Shown: positions 31,925-44,225, counted from the first letter of the stretch. The stretch is DNA of 64,000 nt from Dokdonella koreensis DS-123 (GCF_001632775.1 NZ_CP015249.1:3452686-3516685); one strand, 5' to 3'. Notes: generated from the sequence alone by a model not told the origin. Numbers and translations are program-made.

Positions 31925-32518
31925 TCAGGCGTCGATCCAGCCGCGCGCGACCGCCACGGCGAGATCGGCCGGCGTATCGAGGTCGAACCCCAGCGCATCG
32001 GCCTGCACGCGCTGCGGCGGCGCGGCCAGCCAGAGCCGCTTGAGGCCGCCGTCACCGCTCAAGTCCATCGCCTGGGCCAGCGTCGCCGCGGTGACCCGCG
32101 CGGGGATGCCGAACGCCGGCCCGTAGCCGGTGACGACGTCGCCGCCGTGCACGCGACCGGCCTGCAACAGCGCCTCCAGGTGATCGGTCCCCAGGCGCGG
32201 CTGATCGACGCCGACGATCAGTGTCGGCCCCGCATGGGCGGCGAGCGCGCATGCGGCGACGCGCAGCGAGCCGGACAGGCCGGCGTCCGGCATCGGGTTG
32301 AACCAGGTCACGACCGGCAGTCCGGCGATCTCGGCGGCGACCGCCGGCGCATCGGCCGCCAGCACCACGCCGACGAGGACCGGCTGGGTCGCCAGCACGG
32401 CAGCGACCGTGCGGCGCAGGAGGCTGACGCCGTCGACACGCAGCAATTGCTTGGGGCGCCCCAGGCGGCGGCTGCGGCCGGCCGCCAGCACGATCGCGGC
32501 GTGATCAGCCGCCGCCAT
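31925..32518 (-). CDS. MocA-like molybdenum cofactor cytidylyltransferase
   Basis: This is a nucleotidyltransferase of the MobA/MocA family, 197 residues. The N-terminal signature AIVLAAGRSRRLGRPKQLLRV is the CTP-binding P-loop-like motif of MocA, with the KQLL variant typical of cytidylyl rather than guanylyl transfer. LIVGVDQPRLG is the metal-binding region (a GVDQP version of the usual DxP). It would attach CMP to molybdopterin to give MCD, the cofactor form of the hydroxylase encoded two genes upstream. Its ATG at 32518 lies inside the xdhC 3' end (14-bp overlap), so translation is likely coupled. Confidence 0.87.
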   Translation of the reverse strand: MAAADHAAIVLAAGRSRRLGRPKQLLRVDGVSLLRRTVAAVLATQPVLVGVVLAADAPAVAAEIAGLPVVTWFNPMPDAGLSGSLRVAACALAAHAGPTLIVGVDQPRLGTDHLEALLQAGRVHGGDVVTGYGPAFGIPARVTAATLAQAMDLSGDGGLKRLWLAAPPQRVQADALGFDLDTPADLAVAVARGWIDA

Positions 32519-33524
32519 GGCGCCAGGCGTGCAACTGCGCGGTGATCGCCAGGGCGATGGCTTCCGGGCCGCGGCCGCCGAGGTCGAGACCGACCGGCGC
32601 ATGCAGGCGCGGTTGCAGCGCCGCGGCGGCCGCCGGGCCGAGCAGGCGCAGCAGGTCGTCGCGGCGCGCCGGCGGACCGAGCAGGCCGATCCACGGAATC
32701 GGCGCCGCCGCCAGGTGCTCGAGCGCCTCGCGGTCGAGCTCGAAATCGTGGTTCATCACCAGCGCGGCGTCGTGCTGCGCGTCGGCCAGCACCGTGCCGG
32801 GCGGCACCTGCAGGTGCCGATCCGCGTGCGCGGCCGCCGCATCCCAGCGCGGGCGGCGCTCGGCGACGTCCACGTACCAGCCGAGCTGGCGCAGCCACGG
32901 CAGCAGCGTGGCCGATTCCGGCCCGGCCCCGAACACGAGCAGGCGCGGCGCACGCGCGATACGCAGGTGGCGGTCACCGTCGAGCGCGGCCACGGCCGCG
33001 GGTTCCCAGGGCGGCATCCAGCGCCCGCCGACCTCGCCGGCGCGCACGATCAGCTCGCCGGTCGCCAGCAGGGCCACGTCCAGGTCGCGGGCCTGCCGCG
33101 TCCAGGCCTCCAGCGGTGCAGCGATGCCGGCCACCAGCGTCAGCGGCACCAGTGCGATACGCACGACACCGCGGCACCCGATGCCGCTGCCGACGAGAAG
33201 ATCGGCGTCATCGCGCGTGTCGTACTCGACGACGCCGGCCTGGCGCGCGGCGAGCTGGGCGCGGGCGCTGGCCTCCAGCGAGGATTCGAGGCAGCCGCCG
33301 CTGATCCAGCCGACGCGCGCGCCCTCGGCGACGCACAGCAGCGCGCCCGGCTTGGCGTAGGTCGACCCGTTGGTGTCCACGACCAGGCCGAGCACCGCCG
33401 GCACGCCCGCATGTGCCGCCGCCAGCAGGGCCTCCACCACCGCGCGCGGACCGCCGGCGCCCGTGCCGGATCGAACGGCCACCGGCAGGCCGGCGGTCCC
33501 GTTCGCATCGCAGATCACGGCCAT
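32505..33524 (-). CDS. XdhC family molybdenum cofactor insertion protein
   Basis: This is a chaperone that binds molybdenum cofactor, promotes its sulfuration and inserts it into hydroxylases of the xanthine dehydrogenase family. It is 339 residues from ATG 33524. The N-terminal XdhC/CoxI region contains VVDTNGSTYAKPGALLCVAEGARVGWISGGCLESSLE, with the conserved Cys. The Rossmann-type C-terminal part contains RLLVFGAGPESATLLPWLRQLGWYVDVAERRP and DAALVMNHDFELDREAL. It begins 19 bp after the large subunit stop and overlaps the MocA-like gene, so it belongs to the same operon. Confidence 0.92.
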   Translation of the reverse strand: MAVICDANGTAGLPVAVRSGTGAGGPRAVVEALLAAAHAGVPAVLGLVVDTNGSTYAKPGALLCVAEGARVGWISGGCLESSLEASARAQLAARQAGVVEYDTRDDADLLVGSGIGCRGVVRIALVPLTLVAGIAAPLEAWTRQARDLDVALLATGELIVRAGEVGGRWMPPWEPAAVAALDGDRHLRIARAPRLLVFGAGPESATLLPWLRQLGWYVDVAERRPRWDAAAAHADRHLQVPPGTVLADAQHDAALVMNHDFELDREALEHLAAAPIPWIGLLGPPARRDDLLRLLGPAAAAALQPRLHAPVGLDLGGRGPEAIALAITAQLHAWRHGGG

Positions 33525-33542
33525 CGGCGCGCCTCGATGCGC

Positions 33543-35905
<2,363 letters not shown>

Positions 35906-35909
<4 letters not shown>

Positions 35910-36370
35910 GCGCCACCTCCGGTCTTTTCCACCGCCAGGTGGATCGCCGCGCGGATCCGCGTGTAGGTGCCGCAGCGGCACAGGTTGCCGACCATCGCCG
36001 CATCGATGTCGGCGTCGCTCGGCTTGGGCTTGTCCTTCAAAAGGGACGCGGCCTGCATGATCTGGCCGCACTGGCAGTAGCCGCACTGGGCCACGTTCAG
36101 TTCGGTCCAGGCCTGCTGCACCGGATGGCTGCCGTCGGCCGAAAGGCCTTCGATCGTGGTGACGGTGCGGCCCTGTGCCGCGGAGACCGGCGTCACGCAA
36201 GCGCGCATCGCGACGCCGTCGAGGTGGATCGTGCAGGCGCCGCACAGCGCCATGCCGCAGCCGTACTTGGACCCGGTCAGGCCCAGCACGTCGCGCAAAT
36301 ACCACAGCAGGGGCATTTCGGGATTGCCGTCGAAGCGCTGCTCGCGGCCGTTCACGGTCAACGTGACCAT
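35906..36370 (-). CDS. Molybdenum hydroxylase 2Fe-2S subunit (isoquinoline 1-oxidoreductase alpha-like)
   Basis: This 154-residue iron-sulfur subunit passes electrons from the molybdenum site. The plant-ferredoxin-like N-terminal domain contains [20 protein letters not shown], and the second cluster domain contains [11 protein letters not shown] and [16 protein letters not shown]. All eight cluster cysteines are present. The ATG at 36370 has GGAGG upstream. It overlaps the large subunit by ATGA. The subunit has no signal of its own, so it is probably co-exported with the Tat substrate. It is the first gene of the operon; an AT-rich patch (36540-36566) upstream may hold the promoter. Confidence 0.93.
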
Positions 36371-36575
36371 CGTCCACCTCCGGTTCGTGGGTCGACCGGA
36401 CCCGGGTGGATCCGCGTCATGCCTTCGTACGAGGCTGGTCCACGCCGGCCGGTGAAACCGCACGGGACCGCCGCCGACCGCCGGGACACGCAGACACGCG
36501 CCGGCAGCAGCGGCCACCCGAGCATAGCCAGCCCACCTGCCGATTAAAATACCCAGGAGTATCGATTTGCAGTGC

Positions 36576-36602
36576 GGCGGCTGCGCCTTGCACGCAGCCG
36601 CC
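36576..36602 (-). terminator. Hairpin after the CoA-transferase gene
   Basis: A perfect 10-bp stem (GGCGGCTGCG / CGCAGCCGCC) with a 7-nt loop lies 13 bp after the CoA-transferase stop on the minus strand. It lacks a long T-run, so termination may be weak or Rho-dependent. Confidence 0.4.
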
Positions 36603-36614
36603 GGCGGGCGGCGC

Positions 36615-37970
36615 CTATTCCAGGCCCGGCGCCACCGCGAACGCGCATTCGGTCTTGGCGCGGACATCGGCCACGCTGACGCCCGGCTGCAGCTCGATCA
36701 GCTTCAGGCCCTTGCCGCGTTCCACCTCGAACACCGCCAGATCGGTGATGATCAGGTCCACGACCTGCTTGCCGGTGATCGGCAGCGTGCATTCGTTGCG
36801 GATCTTCGGCGTGCCGTCCTTCGCGTTGTGCTCCATCAGCACGACGACACGCTTGACGCCGCTGACCAGGTCCATCGCGCCACCCGGCCCCTTGACCATC
36901 TTGCCGGGCACCATCCAGTTGGCCAGGTCGCCGGTCACCGAGACCTCCAGGCCGCCGAGGATCGACAGGTCGATATGGCCGCCGCGGATCATCGCGAACG
37001 AGTCGGCGCTGGAGAAGAAGCTCGCGCCGGGCAGCGCGGTGATCGTCTGCTTGCCGGCGTTGATGAGGTCGGCGTCGACGGCCGCGTCATCCGGGAACGG
37101 GCCGATGCCGAGCAGGCCGTTCTCCGACTGCAGCGTCACGTCCATGCCGGACGGGATGAAGTTCGCGACCAGGGTCGGGATGCCGATGCCGAGGTTGACG
37201 TAGTAGCCGTCGCGCAGCTCGCGCGCCGCGCGCTGCGCCATCGCCATGCGCAGCGGGCTTTCCTTGCCGGTATTGGCGCCGGCGACGGTGCGGAACTCGA
37301 TGCGCTTCTCGTACTTCTCGCCCTGGATGATGCGGTCGACGTAGATGCCCGGCACGTGGACCTGGTCCGGCTCGAGCGTACCGACCTCGACCAGTTCCTC
37401 CACCTCGGCCACGCAGACCTTGCCGCAGGTGGCGATCATCGGGTTGAAGTTGCGCGCGGTCTTGCGGAACACCAGGTTGCCGAGCGCATCGCCCTTCCAG
37501 GCCTTGATCAGCGCGACGTCGGTGCGGATGCCTTCTTCCAGCACGTACTCCTTGCCGTCGAAGACGCGGGTCTCGCGGCCCTCGGCCAGCTTGGTGCCGA
37601 ACGCGGTGCGCGTGTAGAAGCCCGGGATGCCGGCACCGCCGGCGCGCAGGCGCTCGGCCAGCGTGCCCTGCGGCACCAGTTCCAGCTCCAGCTCGCCGGC
37701 GAGGACCTGCCGCTCGAACTCCTTGTTCTCGCCGACATAGGACGCGACCACCTTCTTGACCTGGCGGGTCTTGAGCAGCGGCCCCATGCCGAAATCGTCG
37801 ACGCCGGCGTTGTTGCCGACGATCGTCAGCTCGCGGGTCCCGGCTGCGAGCAGCGCGCCGATCAGGTTCTCCGGGATGCCGCAGAGGCCGAAACCGCCGG
37901 CGGCGATGGTCATGCGGTCGAACAGCAAGCCGTTCAGTGCCTCCGCCGCGTTTGCATGGACTTTGTTCAC
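36615..37970 (-). CDS. Fused 3-oxoacid CoA-transferase (ScoA-ScoB single chain)
   Basis: This transfers CoA between succinyl-CoA (or acetyl-CoA) and a 3-oxoacid such as acetoacetate. From GTG 37970 it is 451 residues, about the sum of ScoA and ScoB with almost no linker. The alpha part (residues 1-235) contains [25 protein letters not shown] and [36 protein letters not shown]. The beta part (about 240-451) contains [17 protein letters not shown] and the catalytic Glu in [14 protein letters not shown]. Most bacteria use two genes, while animals use a fused chain with a linker. It could take part in ketone-body or PHB turnover; no other genes of those pathways are adjacent. Confidence 0.9.
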   Translation of the reverse strand: MNKVHANAAEALNGLLFDRMTIAAGGFGLCGIPENLIGALLAAGTRELTIVGNNAGVDDFGMGPLLKTRQVKKVVASYVGENKEFERQVLAGELELELVPQGTLAERLRAGGAGIPGFYTRTAFGTKLAEGRETRVFDGKEYVLEEGIRTDVALIKAWKGDALGNLVFRKTARNFNPMIATCGKVCVAEVEELVEVGTLEPDQVHVPGIYVDRIIQGEKYEKRIEFRTVAGANTGKESPLRMAMAQRAARELRDGYYVNLGIGIPTLVANFIPSGMDVTLQSENGLLGIGPFPDDAAVDADLINAGKQTITALPGASFFSSADSFAMIRGGHIDLSILGGLEVSVTGDLANWMVPGKMVKGPGGAMDLVSGVKRVVVLMEHNAKDGTPKIRNECTLPITGKQVVDLIITDLAVFEVERGKGLKLIELQPGVSVADVRAKTECAFAVAPGLE

Positions 37971-38115
37971 GCGCTGCCTTCGTCGTGCTGGGAATGGGTG
38001 CGCAAGTTTCGCTCGAATCGGCGCCGGCCGCCATGCGCCGCGCATGGCGCCGGCCGCAAACCCCGGCGGCGGCGGCGGCACGTTGCAGGTTCCGTCCCCA
38101 CACCGGAGGTGTTCC

Positions 38116-38931
38116 ATGCACGTCGCCCGCGCCCTGCCGTCCCTCGTCCTGCTTTCCACGCTGTTCGCCGTCGCCACCGCGCCCGCCGCCTTCGCGCGGC
38201 CCGCCCGCCTGATCGACCTGACCGTCGTCGACCGCGATACCGGCCAGCCCCTGGCGCCGCATTACAAGGAGGGCCGCGCCCACGTCGCCGGCGTGCCGGG
38301 CCACCGCTATGCGGTGCGCCTGACCAATCGCAGCGGCGCCCGCGTGCTGGCCGTGCTGTCGGTGGACGGCGTCAATGCGGTGACCGGCGAGACGGCCAGC
38401 CCCGACCAGGGCGGCTACGTGCTCGGCCCGTGGGAGTCGACCCAGATCCTCGGCTGGCGCAAGAGCCTGGACGAGGTCGCGCAGTTCACGTTTACCGCCC
38501 TGCCCGACAGCTACGCCTCGCAAACCGGACGCCCGGCCAACGTCGGCGTGATCGGCGTGGCCGTGTTCGAAGAACGGCAGGTGCCGATCGAACGCAAGCG
38601 CACACCGCAGGTCTCCGCCGGCGAAGCGCCGGCCGCCGCTCCGGCCGCACCGCGCGAGGAAGCCGAAGCCGCCGACGCGGTACCGCAACGCGCGCAGGCA
38701 TCGGCCGCGCGGCCGGCCGAGCGGCTCGGCACCGGTCACGGCGAGCGCGAGACCTCGACCGTCACGCAGACCCGGTTCGTGCGCGCCAGCAGCCGGCCGG
38801 CCGAGCAGGTCGCGATCGGGTACGACAGCTACCGCAACCTGGTCGCCCGCGGCATCATCGTCCGCCCGGTCGCCGAGCGCGAACCGGTGCCGTTCCCGGG
38901 CGCCTTCGTGCCCGACCCGCCGCGACGCTGA
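38116..38931 (+). CDS. Secreted protein of unknown function, 271 aa
   Basis: The protein has a clear signal peptide (cleavage after AFA, about residue 28) and no further membrane helix. GGAGG precedes ATG 38116. The mature domain (about 29-155) is beta-rich ([81 protein letters not shown]). The rest is Ala/Pro/Arg-rich and low-complexity, ending [14 protein letters not shown]. Similar export proteins exist in Xanthomonadales, but I do not know a role. It is divergent from the CoA-transferase gene. Confidence 0.8.
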   Translation: MHVARALPSLVLLSTLFAVATAPAAFARPARLIDLTVVDRDTGQPLAPHYKEGRAHVAGVPGHRYAVRLTNRSGARVLAVLSVDGVNAVTGETASPDQGGYVLGPWESTQILGWRKSLDEVAQFTFTALPDSYASQTGRPANVGVIGVAVFEERQVPIERKRTPQVSAGEAPAAAPAAPREEAEAADAVPQRAQASAARPAERLGTGHGERETSTVTQTRFVRASSRPAEQVAIGYDSYRNLVARGIIVRPVAEREPVPFPGAFVPDPPRR

Positions 38932-39091
38932 AACGCGCTCGTCGCCTGATCCGGCCGGGTCGGCCGCCGGCCGCTGCAAGCACTGGAACAGACGCGCCGG
39001 CCATCCGGACCAGCGGCGGAACGCAGCCGGTGTTCATCGCGTTGCGGCGGCGCGGCTCGGCCCGGGTCGCCGTGCGGGCTACACTCGGCCG

Positions 39092-41569
39092 ATGCATGCG
39101 TCTCCCTCGGTTTTCCGCTTCGGTACCTGCCGCCTGGATCTCGCCGCTCGCGAACTGCATCGCGACGGCCAGCTCGTCCCGATGTCGCCGAAGGTGTTCG
39201 ACTGCCTGGCCTGGCTGGTCGAGCACCGCGATCGCGCGGTCGGCCGCGACGAACTCGGCGCCGCTGTCTGGGGCAAGGCCGATGTCACCGACAACCAGCT
39301 CGACCAGCTGATCCGCAGCCTGCGCCGTGTCGTCAACGACACCGGCAGCGACCAGGAGGTCATCCGCACGGTGCCGCGCTTCGGTTACCGCTGGGTGGCC
39401 GAACTGCGGCCGGACCTGCCGGACGCCGGGCCGGTCGAGGCCGTGCCAGCCGCACCGCCGCTGCCGGCGCCGTCGGGGCCGGTCACCGGGTCGTCACGGA
39501 CGAGGCGCCGCCTGGGCGTGATCGGCGGCCTCGTCGTGCTCGTGCTGGTGGGCGTCCTGCTGCCACCCCTGTCCCGGCTGATTCGCGGCGACCGTGAAGA
39601 ACCGGTTTCCGCGCCCGCCGCTTCGGCCGCGCCGGGCACCGCGCTCGAACCGGTGCCGGGACCGGCGCGCCTGGCGGTCCTGCCGGTCCGCATCGACGGT
39701 ACCCTGGACAGCGAATGGGCCTGGCTGCGCCTGGGCCTGATGGACCTGATCGCCACGCGCCTGCATGACGGCGGACTGGCCGCCGTGCCGAGCAGCAACA
39801 TCGTCGCGCTGGCGAAGAACGATGCCGTCGAGGCGGTCGATCCCGCCACCGTGCGGGCAGCCACCGGCGCGCGCCTCATCGTCGCGCCCTCGCTGCGCAA
39901 GACGCCGACGGGGTGGCGCCTGCACGTCGAGGTGAAGGGCACGGACGGCGACACGCGCGAAGTGGAAGTGCACGCCGCCGATGCGATCGCAGGCGCGCGC
40001 GCGGCGGCGGATCGCGTGCTGGTACTGCTCGGCCGCACGCCCGGCACCGACGCGCCCGGCGCCACCCTCGACGAGGAAACGCTGATCCGGCGCGTCGACG
40101 CGGCGATGGACGGCCATGACGACGACACCGCCCGGCAGCTGCTCGGCGCGATCCCGCCGGCGCTGGGCGACTCGGCACCGCTGCGCGTGCGCAAGGCCGA
40201 GCTGGAAGTCGCCGCCGGCCGCACCGAGGCGGCACGCACGCTGCTGCAATCGGTGCTGGACGATCGGGCACAACGCCCGCTGGATGCGGAGACGCACAGC
40301 CGCGCGCTGTTCGGCCTGGCAGCGCTGGACTTCCTCGATAACCGCAACGACGCGGCACGCGACCGCCTGAACGAAACGATCCGGATCGCCCAGCAGGCAC
40401 ATCTCTCGTTGATCTACGGCTCCGCCATGCGCAGCCGCGCGGTCCTGCATGCGGTCGAAGGCAACGACGCGGAGGCCGATGGCGACTTCGCGCAGGCGCG
40501 GATCGCGATGGAACTGGCCGGCGATACGCTGGGCCTGGCGGAGCTGGAGGCGTCGCAGGCGGGAACCCTGATCGCACGCCATCGCTTCGCCGAGGCGCAG
40601 GCCCTGCAGGACCGGGCGATCGCGCGCCTGGAGCGCTTCCCGCCGGGCGACGTCCTGCGTGCCGCGTTCGGCAACAAGATCTACCTGCACATGGCGATGC
40701 TGCAGCCGCGCGACGCGCTCGCCGTCGCCGGGCATGCGCGGCTCGTGCTCGGTACCACCTGGGACGCGGACTGGTCGGCGCGCCTGCACGAGGTACGCGC
40801 CCTGATCGCCAGCGGCCGGCTGGACGAGGCGCAGCGCGATCTCGATGCGGCGGCAGCGGCCATCGATCCGGCGCGCCAGGCGGACCTCTACTCGGCCCTG
40901 CTCGCGAACCAGGCGCAGCTTGCGCTGGTGCGCGAGGACTGGACCGCCGCCGTCGCCCTGGCTACGCGCGTGACCGAACTGCGCGCCGCACCGGCGCTCT
41001 CGGCGCCGCACTATGCCCGCGGCCACAGCGGGGGCTGGAGGGTTCTCACGCAGGCGCTGCGCCGGCAAGGCGCGATCGCCGAGGCGGCGCGGCAGACGCA
41101 GCGGTTCGCCGCGTGGGCGAGCACGCTGCAGGATCCCTCGATCGCCCTGCAGGTCCGGCTGAGCGAGGCCGAGCAGGCGGCGGCCGAGCATCGGACCGAC
41201 GCGGCGCTCACCGGCTTCGAGCAGGCGCTGGCCCTGACCGGGCGCGCCGCGCCGTCGGAAATCGCGATGGTGGCCGTGGCCTACGGCAGGTACCTGATCG
41301 AGATCGGGCGGCTCACCGAGGCCACGCGCGTCGTCGGCCGGGTCGCGCAATGGGTCGACCAGGAGTACCAGTGCGCCGTGCTGCAGGCGCAGCTCTATCA
41401 CGCGCTCGGCCAGCAGCAGGCCTGGAAGGCCGCCCTCGCCAAGGCCCGCGACCTGGCCGGCGAGCGAACCCTGCCGGCGGCCCTCGCGACCTGGCCCACC
41501 GCCCCGGCGCCTGCGCCGGCGGCATCCGGCGCCGCCACCGCCGTCCACGGCGAATCGGCCGCTCGCTGA
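39092..41569 (+). CDS. Membrane-anchored winged-helix regulator with TPR domain (CadC-like)
   Basis: This 825-residue protein has an OmpR/PhoB-type winged-helix DNA-binding domain (residues about 8-105; RFGTCRLDLAARELHRDGQLVPMSPKVFDCLAWLVEH, then VIRTVPRFGYRW), a linker, one membrane helix (about 140-163), and a large periplasmic part. The latter has a beta/alpha domain of the ToxR/CadC-extension type (PVRIDGTLDSEWAWLRLGLMDLIATRL) and then tandem TPR-like helical repeats (about 330-800). It would sense an envelope signal and act on DNA directly. TACACT 8 bp before the ATG could be a -10 element. The tandem secreted genes downstream on the same strand are plausible targets. Confidence 0.87.
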   Translation: MHASPSVFRFGTCRLDLAARELHRDGQLVPMSPKVFDCLAWLVEHRDRAVGRDELGAAVWGKADVTDNQLDQLIRSLRRVVNDTGSDQEVIRTVPRFGYRWVAELRPDLPDAGPVEAVPAAPPLPAPSGPVTGSSRTRRRLGVIGGLVVLVLVGVLLPPLSRLIRGDREEPVSAPAASAAPGTALEPVPGPARLAVLPVRIDGTLDSEWAWLRLGLMDLIATRLHDGGLAAVPSSNIVALAKNDAVEAVDPATVRAATGARLIVAPSLRKTPTGWRLHVEVKGTDGDTREVEVHAADAIAGARAAADRVLVLLGRTPGTDAPGATLDEETLIRRVDAAMDGHDDDTARQLLGAIPPALGDSAPLRVRKAELEVAAGRTEAARTLLQSVLDDRAQRPLDAETHSRALFGLAALDFLDNRNDAARDRLNETIRIAQQAHLSLIYGSAMRSRAVLHAVEGNDAEADGDFAQARIAMELAGDTLGLAELEASQAGTLIARHRFAEAQALQDRAIARLERFPPGDVLRAAFGNKIYLHMAMLQPRDALAVAGHARLVLGTTWDADWSARLHEVRALIASGRLDEAQRDLDAAAAAIDPARQADLYSALLANQAQLALVREDWTAAVALATRVTELRAAPALSAPHYARGHSGGWRVLTQALRRQGAIAEAARQTQRFAAWASTLQDPSIALQVRLSEAEQAAAEHRTDAALTGFEQALALTGRAAPSEIAMVAVAYGRYLIEIGRLTEATRVVGRVAQWVDQEYQCAVLQAQLYHALGQQQAWKAALAKARDLAGERTLPAALATWPTAPAPAPAASGAATAVHGESAAR

Positions 41570-41653
41570 TTTCCCGTCCAATCAACCAGTTGTCGCGTTC
41601 CCACAGGCATCCATCAGGCCGCGCTTAGGCAGGCCAAAGCGTTCGCGCAGATG

Positions 41654-41716
41654 GTCCCGACGCGGCCGACTACAGTCGGGACAGGCTGCTCGCGCTGCGA
41701 GCGCGCAAGCCTGTCC
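41654..41716 (+). promoter_or_regulatory. Two overlapping, mutually exclusive hairpins in the leader of the FG-GAP gene
   Basis: GTCCCGAC (41654-41661) pairs perfectly with GTCGGGAC (41675-41682). GGACAGGCT (41679-41687) pairs perfectly with AGCCTGTCC (41708-41716), with an inner GCTCG/CGAGC stem. The two stems share four bases and cannot form together. They lie 40-100 bp before the start codon at 41757. The layout resembles an attenuator, but the T-run after the second stem is poor. Confidence 0.4.
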
Positions 41717-41756
41717 ACGACTTCCTTTCACGAGTAGCTTGCGGGGATCTTGCAAA

Positions 41757-44225
41757 ATGAAACGATTGGGATGGGTGTTGTTCGGCACCTTGGCGGCGGC
41801 GGGCCTCGCGCGCGCCGACGCCCTGGAGGCCGGTCCGCGGACCGTGCAGCCGCCCTGGGCACCCGCGCACCTGGGCGACACCCCACGACCGGTGCCGGTA
41901 ACCGGGCTCGACGGCGGCCTCGCGGCCGGCGCGCCGGCCGGCCTGCTCCGGCCGTGGATCTGGCACGAGCGCAAGCTCACCGCCAGTGACGGCACCGGCA
42001 GCCAGTTCCTGGGTTCGGCGGTGGCCGTCACCGGCGATACCGCCCTTGTCGGCGCGGCACTGGCCACGGCCAATGGCGTCGCGTTCGCCGGTGCGGTCTA
42101 CGTCTTCGTCGAGTCGGACGGGGTCTGGACCCAGCGCCAGAAGCTGACCGCCGACGTGCCGGTGTCGGGCGAGATGTTCGGCACCGCGCTGGCGGTGCAC
42201 GGCGACCAGCTGATCGTCGGCGCCTCGTGCAGCGTCTATGGCGGAGGCCGGCCGGCGCCGGAAGCCGCCGACCGGCCGGAAGCCAGCGCCGGCGCCGCCT
42301 ACGTGTTCACCCGCACGACCGAGGGCGTCTGGGTCCAGACGGCCCGGCTGGGTGCCGAAGAAGGCACGCCCAGCGACAAGTTCGGCCAGGCGGTCGCGAT
42401 CTTCGACGACACCGCCGTGGTCGGCGCGTTCGAAGCGACGCTGCACGGCGACCGCCCCAACCAGGGCGCGGCCTACCTGTTCGCGCGATCGGACGCGGGC
42501 TGGCAGCCGGTCCGCCGGCTGGCCGCCGCCGACGGCAAGGCCGGCGACCAGTTCGGCTGGTCGGTGGCGCTGCACGGCGATCGCCTGCTGATCGGCGCCA
42601 AGAATGCCACCGGCGCCCGTCCGGCCATGAACCAGGGGCTCGTCTACGTCTACGCGCGCAACGATGGCGATTGGACCCAGGTCCAGCGGCTCGCCGCCTA
42701 CGACGGCGGCTTCGGCGACCAGTTCGGCACGTCGCTCGCATTCGACGGCAGCACCGCGCTGATCGGCGCGATGAACGGCGGTGACCATGGCGGCGCGGCC
42801 AACGGTGCGGTCTACGTGTACGAGCGCTCCGCCGGCGGGTTGTCCTTCGCACAGAAGCTGCTCGCGCAGAACGGCGACCTGATGGATGCGTTCGGCATCT
42901 CGACCGCGATCTCCGGTTCGACCGCGCTCGTCGGCGCCTACTATGCGCCGATCGACGGCGTGCCCCAGCAAGGCGCGGCCTTCGTCTTCCGCAAGCTCGA
43001 CGGCGCCTGGACCCGCACCAAGCGGCTGGTCGCCAGCGACGGCGACTGGCAGGACCGTATCGGCTTCAAGGTCGCGCTGGACGGCCGCAGGGCCGTGGTC
43101 GGTGCCCAGCTCGTCGACGCCGCCTATCTCCACACCGCGCACGAGGCGGCCAGGGCCGATGTCGCACCCGCCGTGCTGCGGCTCAACGCGATGTCCGGCG
43201 GCACTGCCGCCGGCACGCTGAGGATCGCCAACGGCGGCGACGAGACGCTCGACTACGCGATCGGCGAATCGGCCGCCACCGCGGCCGCGGTCCCGCTGGC
43301 ACCGGTGCCCGCCCCAGGACCGGCCGCCCCCGCCGGTGCGGCTCCCTCGGCCGTCGGCCACGGAGGCAAGGCCGGCTCGCGCATGCCCGCGCCGTGGACG
43401 GGGCCCAGCGGGGACGGTTCCCTGGCGTTCGTGCTCGACGACGGCAGCTACGAGAACACGTTCAACCTGTCGCGCGGCTACGAGGAAGCAGCAGCGATCT
43501 ACCTCAACCGCTTCGCCGCGCCGCCCGGCACCGGCGCCTTCACGATCGATACCGTGTCGATCCAGTGGCCGCAGAACGCGGACGGCAGCCTGGTCGGCCG
43601 GCAGGTGAACCTGCTGGCCTACTACGACGCCGACCGCGACGGCGACCCGATCAACGCGGTACGCCTGGGTGGCGACCAGTTCGTCACGATCGGTGCGCTG
43701 GACCAGTTCGTCGACTATCCGGCCAGCTTCCGCGTGCCCGGCGAAGGCGACGTCTACGTCGGCTTCGAGAGCAGCTACGCGCGCGGCGGCGGCTGGCCGC
43801 GGCTGTTCCCGGCGGCGGTCGATACCGACGCGCCCGTGCGCGCGGCCTCGTGGGTGGGCGGTGCCGGCAACGGCGATCCCGACCTCGATCACCTGGCACG
43901 CAACATCATCATCGGCCATCTCGAAACGTTCGGCTCGCCCGGCAACTGGCACATCCGCGCCACCGGTGGCGAGGCCGACAACGACTGCATCGCCGCGTCC
44001 GAGATCCCCTGGCTGACCCTGGCCGCCACCACCGGAGCGATCGCCGCCGGCGCCGCCGAGAACCTCGCCGTGACCGCCGACGCCACCGCGCTGGCACCGG
44101 GCAGCTACCGCGCACTGCTGTGCATGGCGACCAACGACCCGCAGGCACGGATGGTCCGCGTGCCCGTGGACCTGACGGTGCACCCGGACGGCACGCTGTT
44201 CCGCGACGGCTTCGATTCGCCGTAG
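41757..44225 (+). CDS. Exported FG-GAP beta-propeller protein with C-terminal IgA-like modules
   Basis: This 822-residue protein has a signal peptide (MKRLGWVLFGTLAAAGLARA). Seven FG-GAP (integrin-alpha-type) repeats occupy about residues 81-455, each with an FG-x-x-V-A-h-x-G/D-x-x-hhVGA pattern (e.g. DQFGWSVALHGDRLLIGA), predicting a seven-bladed propeller. A linker leads to a beta domain (about 553-715, with LLAYYDADRDGDPINAVRLGG) and a fibronectin-like domain (about 751-815; PWLTLAATTGAIAAG, LLCMATNDPQARMVRVPVDL). It ends in LFRDGFDSP, a tail seen on exported Xanthomonadales proteins. The last two domains recur in the next gene. Ligand and location (surface or extracellular) are inferred. 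Confidence 0.87.
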   Translation: MKRLGWVLFGTLAAAGLARADALEAGPRTVQPPWAPAHLGDTPRPVPVTGLDGGLAAGAPAGLLRPWIWHERKLTASDGTGSQFLGSAVAVTGDTALVGAALATANGVAFAGAVYVFVESDGVWTQRQKLTADVPVSGEMFGTALAVHGDQLIVGASCSVYGGGRPAPEAADRPEASAGAAYVFTRTTEGVWVQTARLGAEEGTPSDKFGQAVAIFDDTAVVGAFEATLHGDRPNQGAAYLFARSDAGWQPVRRLAAADGKAGDQFGWSVALHGDRLLIGAKNATGARPAMNQGLVYVYARNDGDWTQVQRLAAYDGGFGDQFGTSLAFDGSTALIGAMNGGDHGGAANGAVYVYERSAGGLSFAQKLLAQNGDLMDAFGISTAISGSTALVGAYYAPIDGVPQQGAAFVFRKLDGAWTRTKRLVASDGDWQDRIGFKVALDGRRAVVGAQLVDAAYLHTAHEAARADVAPAVLRLNAMSGGTAAGTLRIANGGDETLDYAIGESAATAAAVPLAPVPAPGPAAPAGAAPSAVGHGGKAGSRMPAPWTGPSGDGSLAFVLDDGSYENTFNLSRGYEEAAAIYLNRFAAPPGTGAFTIDTVSIQWPQNADGSLVGRQVNLLAYYDADRDGDPINAVRLGGDQFVTIGALDQFVDYPASFRVPGEGDVYVGFESSYARGGGWPRLFPAAVDTDAPVRAASWVGGAGNGDPDLDHLARNIIIGHLETFGSPGNWHIRATGGEADNDCIAASEIPWLTLAATTGAIAAGAAENLAVTADATALAPGSYRALLCMATNDPQARMVRVPVDLTVHPDGTLFRDGFDSP

